Shown: positions 54,124 to 62,243 of the stretch, in pieces
Numbering within the stretch: position 1 is the stretch's first letter
Layout of the letters: every line of letters starts with the position of its first letter
Assembly: GCA_949287815.1 (NCBI GenBank)
Contig: CASEHS010000005.1
Coordinates: 1-64,000, forward strand
DNA: 64,000 bases
Direction: 5' to 3'
From: an uncultured Bacillota bacterium
Lineage (GTDB): Bacteria > Bacillota > Clostridia > Christensenellales > Borkfalkiaceae
Position numbers and translations under genes: made by a program
Notes under the pieces: model-generated
What the model was told of the DNA's origin: nothing
Databases searched by the model: none
What the model saw: the letters and a program-made list of their open reading frames with translations, nothing else

Positions 54124-54152
54124 TTGACAAAGACAACTGAATATGGTATACT
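54124..54152 (+). promoter_or_regulatory. Promoter of the small RHH-like gene
   Basis: TTGACA (54124-54129), 17 bases, TATACT (54147-54152), with TGG before the -10. Confidence 0.8.
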
Positions 54153-54185
54153 TTATCCGACTTTAACCGCAAAAAGGAGAAGAGG

Positions 54186-54413
54186 ATGGATAAAGAAAAC
54201 AAGGAAAATCCGATGCGGGAAATACGGCGGCGTTACGAAGAGCGTCACAAGGAAGAACGGAAGAAATCGAGTAAACAATTCAATACGAGATTATCGACGG
54301 GAGTTTGTGACGAGATAAATGCTTTTTTGGAAGAAAACGAACTGACGAAAGTGCAGTTGGTACTGGAAGGATACCGAAGTTTGAAAAAGCAGCTGGAAGA
54401 ACAAAAGAAATAA
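54186..54413 (+). CDS. Small ribbon-helix-helix-like protein
   Basis: 75 residues, very basic N-terminal third ('IRRRYEERHKEERKK') then 'KQFNTRLSTGVCDEINAFLEENELTKVQLVLEGYRSLKKQL', which in order gives a short strand and two helices as in Arc/MetJ ribbon-helix-helix DNA-binding proteins. GGAG lies nine bases before ATG. Mobile elements commonly carry such regulators; here it sits alone between promoter and terminator, next to the integrase remnant. Confidence 0.7.
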   Translation: MDKENKENPMREIRRRYEERHKEERKKSSKQFNTRLSTGVCDEINAFLEENELTKVQLVLEGYRSLKKQLEEQKK

Positions 54414-54432
54414 CGGATAACACCATTTCATG

Positions 54433-54465
54433 GGAACGCATTGAGCTTATCTTTGCGTTCCTTTT
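54433..54465 (+). terminator. Intrinsic terminator after the RHH-like gene
   Basis: GGAACGCA (54433-54440) pairs with TGCGTTCC (54454-54461), followed by four T and further T-rich sequence. Confidence 0.75.
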
Positions 54466-54534
54466 ATTTTATTATAAAACTGAATATAAAAATCTATGCC
54501 TGATGGCATAGTTACAAATATTAGAACATCGGAG

Positions 54535-54578
54535 GATGAATCGTAGGAGTAATTATGCCGAATGCGATTCATCTTTGA
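54535..54578 (+). promoter_or_regulatory. Hairpin containing a seven-residue leader ORF
   Basis: GATGAATCG (54535-54543) and CGATTCATC (54565-54573) are perfect 9-bp arms. The loop holds TAGGAG and, six bases on, ATG at 54555 for MPNAIHL then TGA (54576-54578). It lies just before the ribosome-binding site of the next gene. A smaller hairpin (CTATGCC/GGCATAG) is at 54494-54511. Confidence 0.35.
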
Positions 54579-54591
54579 AAAGGAGGAATCG

Positions 54592-54816
54592 TTGAATTTA
54601 ATGTCTGAAAAAGAGATGGCAAGAAATTTAAAAAAACATGAGTTTTCTATGCTGTCGGATAAAGTGAATGTGGAGGAGATAATTGCCAAAGAAACAGAAA
54701 GGTTATCAAAACAATTCTGTAAAACGTTTTTAGATTATTGCAATTTGCATAAATTTTCTTCGTTAAATGTTACATATTGCAAATTTATTTGTATTGACAA
54801 ATCAAAGAAAATTTAG
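54592..54816 (+). CDS. Small hypothetical protein of the island
   Basis: 74 residues from TTG 54592, five bases after AGGAGG; ATG 54601 is a possible start but lies 14 bases from that site. The sequence is helical and charged, then has a Cys/Phe-rich stretch ('QFCKTFLDYCNLHKF', 'TYCKFICIDKSKKI'). AT-rich. I do not recognise it. It may depend on the hairpin leader upstream. The 3' end overlaps the promoter of the glycan locus. Confidence 0.5.
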   Translation: MNLMSEKEMARNLKKHEFSMLSDKVNVEEIIAKETERLSKQFCKTFLDYCNLHKFSSLNVTYCKFICIDKSKKI

Positions 54817-54822
54817 TATTGT
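54794..54822 (+). promoter_or_regulatory. Promoter upstream of the GH29 operon
   Basis: TTGACA (54794-54799), 17 bases, TATTGT (54817-54822). It overlaps the end of the small ORF and would give a leader of about 345 bases before the fucosidase gene. Confidence 0.55.
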
Positions 54823-55174
54823 ATATAGGAGTTAACAAGGGGTGTGGCAATGGAAGATAACGACAGGTTTAGGATACCATTCGACAAACGATTGCCTTGC
54901 AACGGAAAGGAAATTTTTTCAATATACTAAGACGGCGTTTTATCTACTTGTTTGTTATCGCACCGAGATTGTTGCTCTTTGTACCGAAATTTACGATACG
55001 TTACACAATATTTGTTGTTGGATTGTGGTTGCCGTACCAATTGTATTGTTTGGTTGAACATTGTACGTTATCGATAAATTGGATAAATTTATCAATAAGA
55101 AGTACTAGCTTGAAATATATAATAAAGGTGTTTACGTTGACGGGACTTCAAGCATGGGAGATACGGAGGAATAA
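54823..55174 (+). other. Long leader region of the GH29 operon, no supported gene
   Basis: About 350 bases. It contains only weak ORFs: a 26-codon frame from ATG 54849 and overlapping 71- and 100-codon frames with poor starts and Cys/Trp-rich products. A palindrome at 55073-55093 and a TATAAT at 55118-55123 suggest a second promoter close to the gene. GGAGG precedes the GH29 start. Confidence 0.5.
55073..55093. promoter_or_regulatory. Palindrome upstream of GH29, possible regulator site
   Basis: GATAAATT (55073-55080) and AATTTATC (55086-55093) are perfect inverted arms with five bases between. It lies 24 bases upstream of the TATAAT at 55118, where an activator such as the AraC protein of this locus could bind. 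Confidence 0.4.
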
Positions 55175-56386
55175 ATGGAAACAAAATACGAATATATAAA
55201 AGATTTTCAAAAGCTCGGGTTGGGATTGTTTGTGCATTTCGGATTATACAGCATTGTCGGTAAAGGCGAGTGGTACAGTTATAATTTACATGACGAAGCA
55301 AAACAGCAATACGAACAGACTGTGCAAAAGTTTGTTGTAGATGAAAATTGGGCGCAAAAACTTGTAGCAACGGCAAAAGCAATGGGTGCGAGGTATATTA
55401 CACTGACAACGCGTCATCATGACGGTTTTAGTCTTTTTGATACTTGCGGTTTGTCGAACTTCGATTCTCCTCATTCCGCAAATAAACGCGATCTCGTTGC
55501 GGAGTTTGTAAGGGCTTGTAACGCCGAAGGTATCGTGCCGTTTTTCTATCATACGCTTATCGATTGGCACAATACCGACTATAAAAATGTGTTTGCCGCA
55601 TATATTGACTATCTTGTCGCAAGCATTGAGTTATTGTGCAAAAACTATGGAAGAATAGGAGGCTTTTGGTTTGACGGATTTTGGGATAAACCCGACGCCG
55701 ATTGGCAATTTGACCGTTTGTACGGAACGATTCGCAAGTATCAGCCTACAGCGATGATAATCAACAATACGGGATTAAACGCACTCGGTCAAGTGTCACA
55801 CAAAGAAATCGACAGCGTAACTTTTGAGCGTGGTAAACCGTGTTTTGTCGACTGCTCGGACAAGCCGCGTGCCGGCGAAATGTGTGAGGGACTGACTGAT
55901 CACTGGGGGTGCGCAGAACGAGATATCTGCGTTAAGTCGACAAAGCAGATTGTTGAAATCTACGTGGATTGTCGCAAATTCGGCTGCAATTTGTTGATTA
56001 ATACAGGATTGCAAGGCGACGGTACGGTTTCGTCTCTCGAAGAAAGTATATTGGTAAATATTGGAAAATGGATTGGATACACGGGGAAATTCCTATATAA
56101 TGCCACTCCTGCGGAATTTACTGTCGACGGAGCAGATGTGTTTGTCGACGGTAACGATTGTTACGTTGTTATAAAAGACGTCCCTATGGAATCCAATGCA
56201 AATGTTACCCGTATCGGAAACGATAAGCGAACGGTAAGTCTGAATACGAATCAAAGGATAAGTCATGTCGAATGGTTGGATAACGGAAAAGAAGCGGAAT
56301 ACGACGGCAACTCGATTGTGGTTGCTCCGTTCGATTACGGTACAAGTCTCGGCTGCCGTGTAGCAAAGGTGGGGTTAGTTAAATGA
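55175..56386 (+). CDS. GH29 alpha-L-fucosidase
   Basis: 403 residues, no signal peptide, so cytoplasmic. Barrel with 'GLFVHFGLYS' at the start, 'RYITLTTRHHDGFSLFD' (substrate-binding His pair) near residue 75-90, and 'GGFWFDGFWD' near residue 160-170 with the nucleophile aspartate. A C-terminal beta domain of about 75 residues follows. It removes alpha-L-fucose from imported glycans. Its stop overlaps the next start. Codon choice (AAC, GAC, TAC rich) is unlike the left part of the window. Confidence 0.9.
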   Translation: METKYEYIKDFQKLGLGLFVHFGLYSIVGKGEWYSYNLHDEAKQQYEQTVQKFVVDENWAQKLVATAKAMGARYITLTTRHHDGFSLFDTCGLSNFDSPHSANKRDLVAEFVRACNAEGIVPFFYHTLIDWHNTDYKNVFAAYIDYLVASIELLCKNYGRIGGFWFDGFWDKPDADWQFDRLYGTIRKYQPTAMIINNTGLNALGQVSHKEIDSVTFERGKPCFVDCSDKPRAGEMCEGLTDHWGCAERDICVKSTKQIVEIYVDCRKFGCNLLINTGLQGDGTVSSLEESILVNIGKWIGYTGKFLYNATPAEFTVDGADVFVDGNDCYVVIKDVPMESNANVTRIGNDKRTVSLNTNQRISHVEWLDNGKEAEYDGNSIVVAPFDYGTSLGCRVAKVGLVK

Positions 56387-57027
56387 AGATTGCATTTTTA
56401 GGAGACAGTATAACTTATGGCGGTTGTGCGACAAAACCGGAATACACTTACACGTACAGAGTTGGTAAGGCACTTGGTTGCGATGTCGACGTGTATGGAG
56501 TTATCGGTACAAGATTAGCCAAACAAACGGTTCCGTCTGCTACGCCGTCGTTCGACGAAGATTTTTTGACTCGCGCCGAAAAAATGGCAAACGCCGACTT
56601 CGTTTTTGTTTTCGGAGGTACAAACGATTACGGACACGGAGATGCCGAACTCGGCAGCATTGACACTACCGACAGTTACACCTTTTGCGGTGCGGTGCGC
56701 AATCTCGCAAACTACCTCGCCGAGCGTTACGGAAAACGGAATTTATGCTTTATCTTGCCGTTGTGGCGTTACGACGAAGACAATCCCCACGGAGAAGACG
56801 GTGCACAGCCGAAATTGCGTCCTTCGTTGAAAGAATATATTAAAAGCGAAATTGCGGTTTTGGATAGCATGGGGGTAAAATACCTTAATTTGCGAGATGT
56901 ATTCCCCGCGCCAACGACAAATACTCCGAGTGATTACTATGTAGATGGCTTACATCCGACGGATAAAGGACACGAATTGCTTGCAGATTGCATTGTAAAA
57001 TGCCTTGTCGACAACAAAATAGCGTAG
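56383..57027 (+). CDS. SGNH/GDSL hydrolase
   Basis: 214 residues. Block I 'FLGDSITYGG' with the catalytic serine, block III 'FGGTNDYGHG' (Gly/Asn oxyanion residues) and block V 'DGLHPTDKGH' with Asp-x-x-His are complete. No signal peptide, so it acts inside the cell, probably as a carbohydrate esterase removing acetyl groups. Coupled to the fucosidase by an ATGA overlap. Confidence 0.9.
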   Translation: MKIAFLGDSITYGGCATKPEYTYTYRVGKALGCDVDVYGVIGTRLAKQTVPSATPSFDEDFLTRAEKMANADFVFVFGGTNDYGHGDAELGSIDTTDSYTFCGAVRNLANYLAERYGKRNLCFILPLWRYDEDNPHGEDGAQPKLRPSLKEYIKSEIAVLDSMGVKYLNLRDVFPAPTTNTPSDYYVDGLHPTDKGHELLADCIVKCLVDNKIA

Positions 57028-57053
57028 TTTGCAAAGGATGAAAACGGTGGAAT

Positions 57054-58091
57054 ATGAAACTTACGAAATATAGCGGTAACCCTATACTAAAACCAAACTT
57101 AGACAACGCTTGGGAAGAGCGTTGCGTACTTAATCCTGCGGTGGTGTATGACGAAGCGAGAAACAAGTTTATTATGCTTTATCGTGCGGCGGGTAACGAC
57201 GTGCGCCATCAAATCAAACTCGGTCTTGCCGAAAGCGATGACGGCGTGCATTTTACACGAATGTCCGATCAGGCTGTGTTTGAAGGTAGTCACGAAGAAC
57301 CGGACGGCGGTTGCGTGGAAGACCCTCGCCTTGTAAAGATCGGCGATATATATTATCTTACTTATGCGGCTCGCGCCTATGCTCCCGGGCGGTATTGGTT
57401 AGAGCCTTATGTCGAGGGCGTGACCAAAGCGCCGAGATACCTTGACGAAACCGATTTGCTCGGCGACGAAGTGCCGTACTTTGCAAAGGAAAACATCACG
57501 GTAAGTTACCTTGCGGCAACCAAAGACTTTCGCGTATACAAAAAATTCGGTCGTATTACCGAAGCTAACGTGGACGACCGCGACGTGTATTTGTTCCCCG
57601 AAAAGGTGGGTGGCAAGTACGTCATGATTTCCCGTCCCAAGTTCAAAAGCGCAGGCGTATCTATGCCGTCGATATGGATTTCATTCGGCGACGATTTGAT
57701 AGAATACGGCAAGAGGCAACTACTTATGACCGGCGAGCAATGGTGGGAAACGCAACGCATCGGTGGCGGCACACCGCCTATCAAAACCGAGAAAGGGTGG
57801 TTTATGTTGTATCACGGCGTTGACGACAAGGGCGTTTATCGTGTGGGTGCGGTGCTGCTTGATTTAGACAACCCTGCCAAAATCGTGGCGCGTACCAAAG
57901 ATTACATCATGCAACCAGATCAAGATTTTGAATTGCAAGGTATCTACGAAGGTTGTGTATTCCCTACGGGTGCAGTTGTTAAGGGTGGTGTGTTGTACGT
58001 TTACTACGGTTGTGCCGACATGTATATTGGACTTGCGACATGTGATTTTGTCGCTTTGATTAACTACTTGTACACCGAGTGTAAACTGTAA
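57054..58091 (+). CDS. GH130 family beta-mannoside phosphorylase (first copy)
   Basis: 345 residues. Five-bladed propeller enzymes that split beta-mannosides with phosphate to give mannose-1-phosphate. Family marks: 'NPILKPN', 'CVLNPAVV', 'GGCVEDPRLV' (general-acid Asp near residue 90), 'TYAARAYAPGRYW', 'DDRDVYLFPEK', 'LYHGVDDKGVYRVG' and 'GCVFPTGAV'. No signal peptide. Which beta-mannoside (mannosyl-GlcNAc, mannobiose, mannosyl-glucose) is not readable. It closes the GH29 operon and is followed by a terminator. Confidence 0.9.
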   Translation: MKLTKYSGNPILKPNLDNAWEERCVLNPAVVYDEARNKFIMLYRAAGNDVRHQIKLGLAESDDGVHFTRMSDQAVFEGSHEEPDGGCVEDPRLVKIGDIYYLTYAARAYAPGRYWLEPYVEGVTKAPRYLDETDLLGDEVPYFAKENITVSYLAATKDFRVYKKFGRITEANVDDRDVYLFPEKVGGKYVMISRPKFKSAGVSMPSIWISFGDDLIEYGKRQLLMTGEQWWETQRIGGGTPPIKTEKGWFMLYHGVDDKGVYRVGAVLLDLDNPAKIVARTKDYIMQPDQDFELQGIYEGCVFPTGAVVKGGVLYVYYGCADMYIGLATCDFVALINYLYTECKL

Positions 58092-58175
58092 AATGCAAGT
58101 GAAAAATCAATACGTATATTAAATTTATTTACTAGTCACTATTAAATTTACGTGCCAACTACAATATTTGACAAA

Positions 58176-58217
58176 AAATGGGATTATTTTGCCGCAGAGC
58201 GGTAAGTAATCCCATTT
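58176..58217. terminator. Bidirectional terminator between GH130 and araC-type gene
   Basis: AAATGGGATTA (58176-58186) and TAATCCCATTT (58207-58217) are perfect arms, with an inner TTGCCGC/GCGGTAA stem. T-rich sequence follows on both strands, serving convergent genes. Confidence 0.85.
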
Positions 58218-58246
58218 GTGTTTTTGCTTGAAACGACAGTGGTCGG

Positions 58247-59107
58247 TCAACAGGTTTTGCGAAAATGCCCTGGTGTAGAGCCGTAAGCATTTTTGAAATA
58301 GGTGTTGAAAGAGGCAAGATTTGTAAAACCAACAAATTCGGCGATGTCAATCACTTTCATGTCGGTGGTCATAAGTAAGTTTTGCGCGTAACGCAACTTG
58401 TAGTTGACTAAGAATTTGTGCGGAGTTGTTCCGAATTTTTCATTGAACAGTCGTGTAAGTTGCATGCGGCTGTAATGGAGCAGGGTACTGAGATCGGTAA
58501 CCGAGTAGTGCAAAAATTCCGTCTTTATCATTGCCTTGTTTAGCGTTTGTACCCACTGCGGTTGTTCGTTCAATCGTCCGTAGTCGATGAACCCAACGCT
58601 TTTGCGGTACAAAAACTGCATTACTATCATTACCGCGCCGCAAAGTAGCCCATTGTACTCCTTGTAAGCGTCTTCGGGTAAAAGCAGCACTTGGTGGATT
58701 ATCTCTTCCACTTGTGTTGTCAACTCGGTGGGGAAAGTTTGTTTACGCGACATTTTTTGTAGTGTGGCGAAGAAATTGTCGGAGAACATGTCGGCAAGGC
58801 GCTTTATCGCTGACTCTCGGGCTATGATATTGATATATCGTATTTTGCCCGAACCGACTTTTTTCAAATAGTGGGTATCTTCCGTGATGGAAAAGAACAT
58901 TTGCCCTGCCGTTACGGGAGTTTTTTGTCCGTTAAGTACGTTGTTCAGTTTACCTTCAGTAAGTAACGTAAACTCCCAGTAGTCGTCGTGCCCATGTGTA
59001 GTCGTGTAGTCAAATGTGTTAATGTGGTAGGAAAAGTCGATTTTGGAGATAAATTTCTCTATTCGTTTGTTTGTGATATTGTCGTTGGTAAATTTGTAAT
59101 TGATCAT
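58247..59107 (-). CDS. AraC family transcriptional regulator of the glycan locus
   Basis: 286 residues from ATG 59107. An N-terminal cupin-like domain (about 20-150) should bind a sugar; the C-terminal ~100 residues carry two helix-turn-helix motifs ('SVTDLSTLLHYSRMQLTRLF' and 'KVIDIAEFVGFTNLASFNTYF'). It probably activates the flanking GH29 and GH130/transporter operons in response to a mannoside or fucoside. GTG 59113 also fits the frame, but it lies upstream of the predicted transcription start. Confidence 0.92.
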   Translation of the reverse strand: MINYKFTNDNITNKRIEKFISKIDFSYHINTFDYTTTHGHDDYWEFTLLTEGKLNNVLNGQKTPVTAGQMFFSITEDTHYLKKVGSGKIRYINIIARESAIKRLADMFSDNFFATLQKMSRKQTFPTELTTQVEEIIHQVLLLPEDAYKEYNGLLCGAVMIVMQFLYRKSVGFIDYGRLNEQPQWVQTLNKAMIKTEFLHYSVTDLSTLLHYSRMQLTRLFNEKFGTTPHKFLVNYKLRYAQNLLMTTDMKVIDIAEFVGFTNLASFNTYFKNAYGSTPGHFRKTC

Positions 59108-59113
59108 GCTCAC

Positions 59114-59142
59114 ATTATACCCGTTTGTTTGATGGTTGTCAA
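59114..59142 (-). promoter_or_regulatory. Perfect promoter placing +1 on the AraC start codon
   Basis: On the minus strand TTGACA (plus 59137-59142), 17 bases, TATAAT (plus 59114-59119). The seventh base after the -10 is the A of ATG 59107. No Shine-Dalgarno site is possible. Confidence 0.8.
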
Positions 59143-59323
59143 CATTTGATGTTTAATTTTCGCTTTATTTTTCAGAAAAAATGTTTGAAATGTTACAAAT
59201 TGCCAATTATTTGTAAAATGTTGTGGCAAATTCGTATAGAATGACGGACTCGACGTGTGATAAAATTTTTACGGTAGGACGATTATGTGTCGTACAAAAA
59301 GGACAAATATTGTTTCTACATAT

Positions 59324-59356
59324 GAAGAGTGTATAAATTAGGAAGAGTGTATAAAT
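59324..59356 (+). repeat. Tandem 18-bp duplication at the second GH130 ribosome-binding site
   Basis: GAAGAGTGTATAAAT occurs at 59324-59338 and again at 59342-59356, period 18, ending exactly at ATG 59357. Each copy carries a GAAGAG purine stretch; the second serves as ribosome-binding site. Confidence 0.85.
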
Positions 59357-60385
59357 ATGGAACTTAATTTTAAGCGATATGCGTGCAATCCGATACTTAA
59401 ACCAAATCCGCAAAATCAATGGGAAAACTTGTGCGTGCTTAATCCTGCGGTTGTGTTTGATAAGGATGCAAACAAGTTTGTAATGGTGTACCGTGCCGGC
59501 GGCGACGAAATAAAACATCATATTAGGTTAGGGTTGGCAACCAGCGACGACGGATTTAACTTTGTTCGTTATGCTGACAATCCTGTATTCGATGTGGATG
59601 AAAACGACGCCGACGGCGGTTGCGTGGAAGACCCTCGTATTGTAAACATCGACGGTATTTACTATATGACCTACGCTTCTCGCGCATATGCCCCGGGACG
59701 TTACTGGTTGCAGCTCGAACAAAAACGCAAGGAAACAAGCGCATGGCTACGTCCACATGCGGACACAGAACCGTGGTTTTTGCGTACAAACGAAACCATT
59801 ACATACCTTGCCGCCACAAAAGATTTCGTCAGTTACAAGCGGCTCGGGCGCATTACTGACGCAAGGGAAGACGATCGTGACGTAGTATTGTTTCCTCGCA
59901 AAATTAACGGAAAGTTTTACCGCATATCTCGCCCCGTGTTAGGAGGAGATCGCTCTATGTGGATTTCGTCAAGCGACGACTTGATGGAATGGCCGACGCG
60001 TACAAAACTGTATTCGGGTAAAGAACCTTGGGAAAACAGTCGTTTGGGTGCGGGCTGTCCCCCAATTGAAACCGATGACGGTTGGTTGTTGATATACCAC
60101 GGCGTAAACGAAACAGACAGGTACTACCGTATGGGACTTATGATGTTGGACAAGGACGACCCATCTAAAATTGTTGCTCGTAGTAAAAACTTCGTTTTAG
60201 AGCCGACAACGGACTACGAAAAAGACGGTTTGTATACGGGTTGCGTGTTTCCGACGGGCGCTGTTGTCAAAGACGGTATTTTGTACGTTTACTACGGTTG
60301 CGCCGACAAGTATGTCGCGGTGGTGACTGAAAAATTGCAAAACGTATTGGATTACATGAAACTTCCGCAAAATAAGTGTGAATAG
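59357..60385 (+). CDS. GH130 family beta-mannoside phosphorylase (second copy)
   Basis: 342 residues. It shares the main GH130 blocks with the first copy: 'NPILKPN', 'CVLNPAVV', 'DGGCVEDPR' (Asp near residue 91), 'AYAPGRYWL', 'DDRDVVLFPRK', 'IYHGV' and 'GCVFPTGAV'. The region after 'RYWL' differs (longer charged loop), which suggests a different acceptor sugar. First gene of the operon with the ABC importer, so the substrate is taken up and phosphorolysed inside the cell. No signal peptide. Confidence 0.9.
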   Translation: MELNFKRYACNPILKPNPQNQWENLCVLNPAVVFDKDANKFVMVYRAGGDEIKHHIRLGLATSDDGFNFVRYADNPVFDVDENDADGGCVEDPRIVNIDGIYYMTYASRAYAPGRYWLQLEQKRKETSAWLRPHADTEPWFLRTNETITYLAATKDFVSYKRLGRITDAREDDRDVVLFPRKINGKFYRISRPVLGGDRSMWISSSDDLMEWPTRTKLYSGKEPWENSRLGAGCPPIETDDGWLLIYHGVNETDRYYRMGLMMLDKDDPSKIVARSKNFVLEPTTDYEKDGLYTGCVFPTGAVVKDGILYVYYGCADKYVAVVTEKLQNVLDYMKLPQNKCE

Positions 60386-60402
60386 ATAAAGGAGTTACCG
60401 CA

Positions 60403-62091
60403 ATGAAAAACATGGTAAAAATCATTTCTTTGTTGTTGTGTCTTATGATGGCTTTTGGCTTTGCCGTAGGATGCCGTCGCGACAACAGCGATGACCAAAA
60501 GGTGAACAAAAGCAAAACGCAATTGTACGTCAAGTATTACAACGGTGGTTTCGGAGACGAGTGGCTTAATCAACTTTGCGCCGAATTTGAAGAGATGTAC
60601 GCCGACGCTCACTTCGAAGAAGGTAAGACGGGCGTGCAAATAATGAAAGAGTTTACCCGCGGACAACTTACCGGTCCTAACGATATGAAAGGTAAGCCGA
60701 TAAACGTGTATTTGATGGAAAACATCGACTATTACACATACGTGGCAGGCGGCACGATGCTCGACCTGACCGACGTGGTGAACGACTTCGCCGTAACGGG
60801 TAAGGATACCAAGGAAACGGACAAGAAGATTGTCAACAAAATCATAGATTCCTACGACGAGTTTTTGAACGTATCGGGTAAATACTATGCTTTGCCTTTG
60901 TTTGAAACGTCGATAAACCTTAACTACGACATTGACATGTTCGAGCAAAGAGGCTTGTATTTTGCAGAAGGTAAAACGGCGGAAGACTTCACCGAAGCCG
61001 ACTTCGCCAACGAAAGCAAAATTTCCGCATTGTTTGTCAACGACGCCGATGACGCTCGCGCCAACGGTCCCGACGGTAAGCCTACTACTAGCGACGATGG
61101 TTTGCCCGCAACATACAAGGATTTCCGCGCGTTGACGATTTATATGAAAATTACAGGCGTAACTCCGTTTGTGTGGAACGGCTACGAAACGGGTTACCTT
61201 ACCGGGCTTATCAACGATATGTGGGCCAACAACGAAGGAGCGGAGCAAATGAAGCTCAACTTCACATTCGACGGTGTTGCAAACACGTTGGTCGAACTTG
61301 ACGGCAACGGAAAAGTCGTCAAAAATGCTGACGGCACTATTAAGTTGGCAAGAGAAACGGATATCGATGAAAGCAAAAAAAACCTTTTGCAACTGCAAAA
61401 AGGCAAACTCGACGCATTGGAGTTTGCCAAACTGTTGCTTGACGACGGTTTGGGCAACAAAAACAGCACAAACTATTACTCCAAGTCTTTTGACAGTGGT
61501 TTCAGCAATATCAATGCGCAAAACTACTTCCTCGATCCCGACGGAAACAACATCGACCCTATCGGATTTCTTGTCGACGGCGGTTGGTGGTACAACGAAG
61601 CAAAGGTGTCAAACGACCGCAATATCGGAATTTTGCCTTTGCCCAAAACTGATGCAAATCAAATCGGCAAACCCAATACAAAGGTGTCCGACCGCTCGTC
61701 CTTTATCTTTGTAAACAACGAAACGTCTACTGCAGTACAACCCGTTGCCAAGGCTTTTGTAAGTTTCCTTCAAAGCGATTACGCAATGGAAACCTACACC
61801 AAGTACACAAATACGTTCCGCGCAATGAAGTACGACTTGTCCAAGAAAACGCTCGACACAATGAGCGCATACGGTAAAAGCGTTTACGCAACTCGCAACA
61901 GTGACGATACGACCGTTTTGCCTTGGACTCCGATTTCGCAAGTGGCGCGTAAAAACGCAAGCTTGCTCAGTTACCGTACATATGGTTTCAGTGTAAATAC
62001 GCAGGAAAACAATCCTCTGATTTACTTCAAGGATCACGCAAACGCAACTGCGGTAAGTTACTTCGAGGCAATCTGGAATTACCGCAAGTAA
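60403..62091 (+). CDS. ABC sugar transporter substrate-binding lipoprotein
   Basis: 562 residues; long for family 1 binding proteins. A lipoprotein signal peptide ends at C24 (lipobox AVGC). The mature part is a large extracellular-solute-binding protein with a Gly/Asp-rich insert around residue 205-225 ('DDARANGPDGKPTTSDDG' in pattern) that may bind calcium. It should capture an oligosaccharide for the two downstream permeases. 17 bases behind the GH130 gene. Codon use strongly AAC/GAC/TAC-biased. Confidence 0.9.
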   Translation: MKNMVKIISLLLCLMMAFGFAVGCRRDNSDDQKVNKSKTQLYVKYYNGGFGDEWLNQLCAEFEEMYADAHFEEGKTGVQIMKEFTRGQLTGPNDMKGKPINVYLMENIDYYTYVAGGTMLDLTDVVNDFAVTGKDTKETDKKIVNKIIDSYDEFLNVSGKYYALPLFETSINLNYDIDMFEQRGLYFAEGKTAEDFTEADFANESKISALFVNDADDARANGPDGKPTTSDDGLPATYKDFRALTIYMKITGVTPFVWNGYETGYLTGLINDMWANNEGAEQMKLNFTFDGVANTLVELDGNGKVVKNADGTIKLARETDIDESKKNLLQLQKGKLDALEFAKLLLDDGLGNKNSTNYYSKSFDSGFSNINAQNYFLDPDGNNIDPIGFLVDGGWWYNEAKVSNDRNIGILPLPKTDANQIGKPNTKVSDRSSFIFVNNETSTAVQPVAKAFVSFLQSDYAMETYTKYTNTFRAMKYDLSKKTLDTMSAYGKSVYATRNSDDTTVLPWTPISQVARKNASLLSYRTYGFSVNTQENNPLIYFKDHANATAVSYFEAIWNYRK

Positions 62092-62114
62092 CAACGGGTA
62101 GTATTTCCGTTGTT
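62090..62114 (+). terminator. Stem-loop after the binding-protein gene
   Basis: AACAACGG (62090-62097) pairs with CCGTTGTT (62107-62114); a T run comes only 8-12 bases later. Probably a partial terminator or mRNA stabiliser, keeping the binding protein in excess over the permeases. The rest of the gap to 62243 holds no gene. Confidence 0.5.
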
Positions 62115-62243
62115 GTTACTAATCGTTTTTGCGCATGTGACGACAGCGAACGGAAACTCCGTGACAAATTAAACTGACGGCGGCCGTGGTTTGGCATTGT
62201 TTGGCTACTGCCGCACAAAAACTCCCGATATAAGGGGAAAGAC

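Noticed and set aside
54842..55199. Overlapping 71- and 100-codon frames in the GH29 leader
   Set aside because: Both have Cys/Trp-rich or unusual compositions, rare starts (GTG or TTG) and overlap each other in different frames; treated as untranslated leader.
60352..61521. A 389-codon open frame on the minus strand across the binding-protein gene
   Set aside because: It is a mirror of the lipoprotein gene: that gene's strong third-position C/G codon bias leaves few stops on the other strand. No ribosome-binding site and no protein-like domain order.
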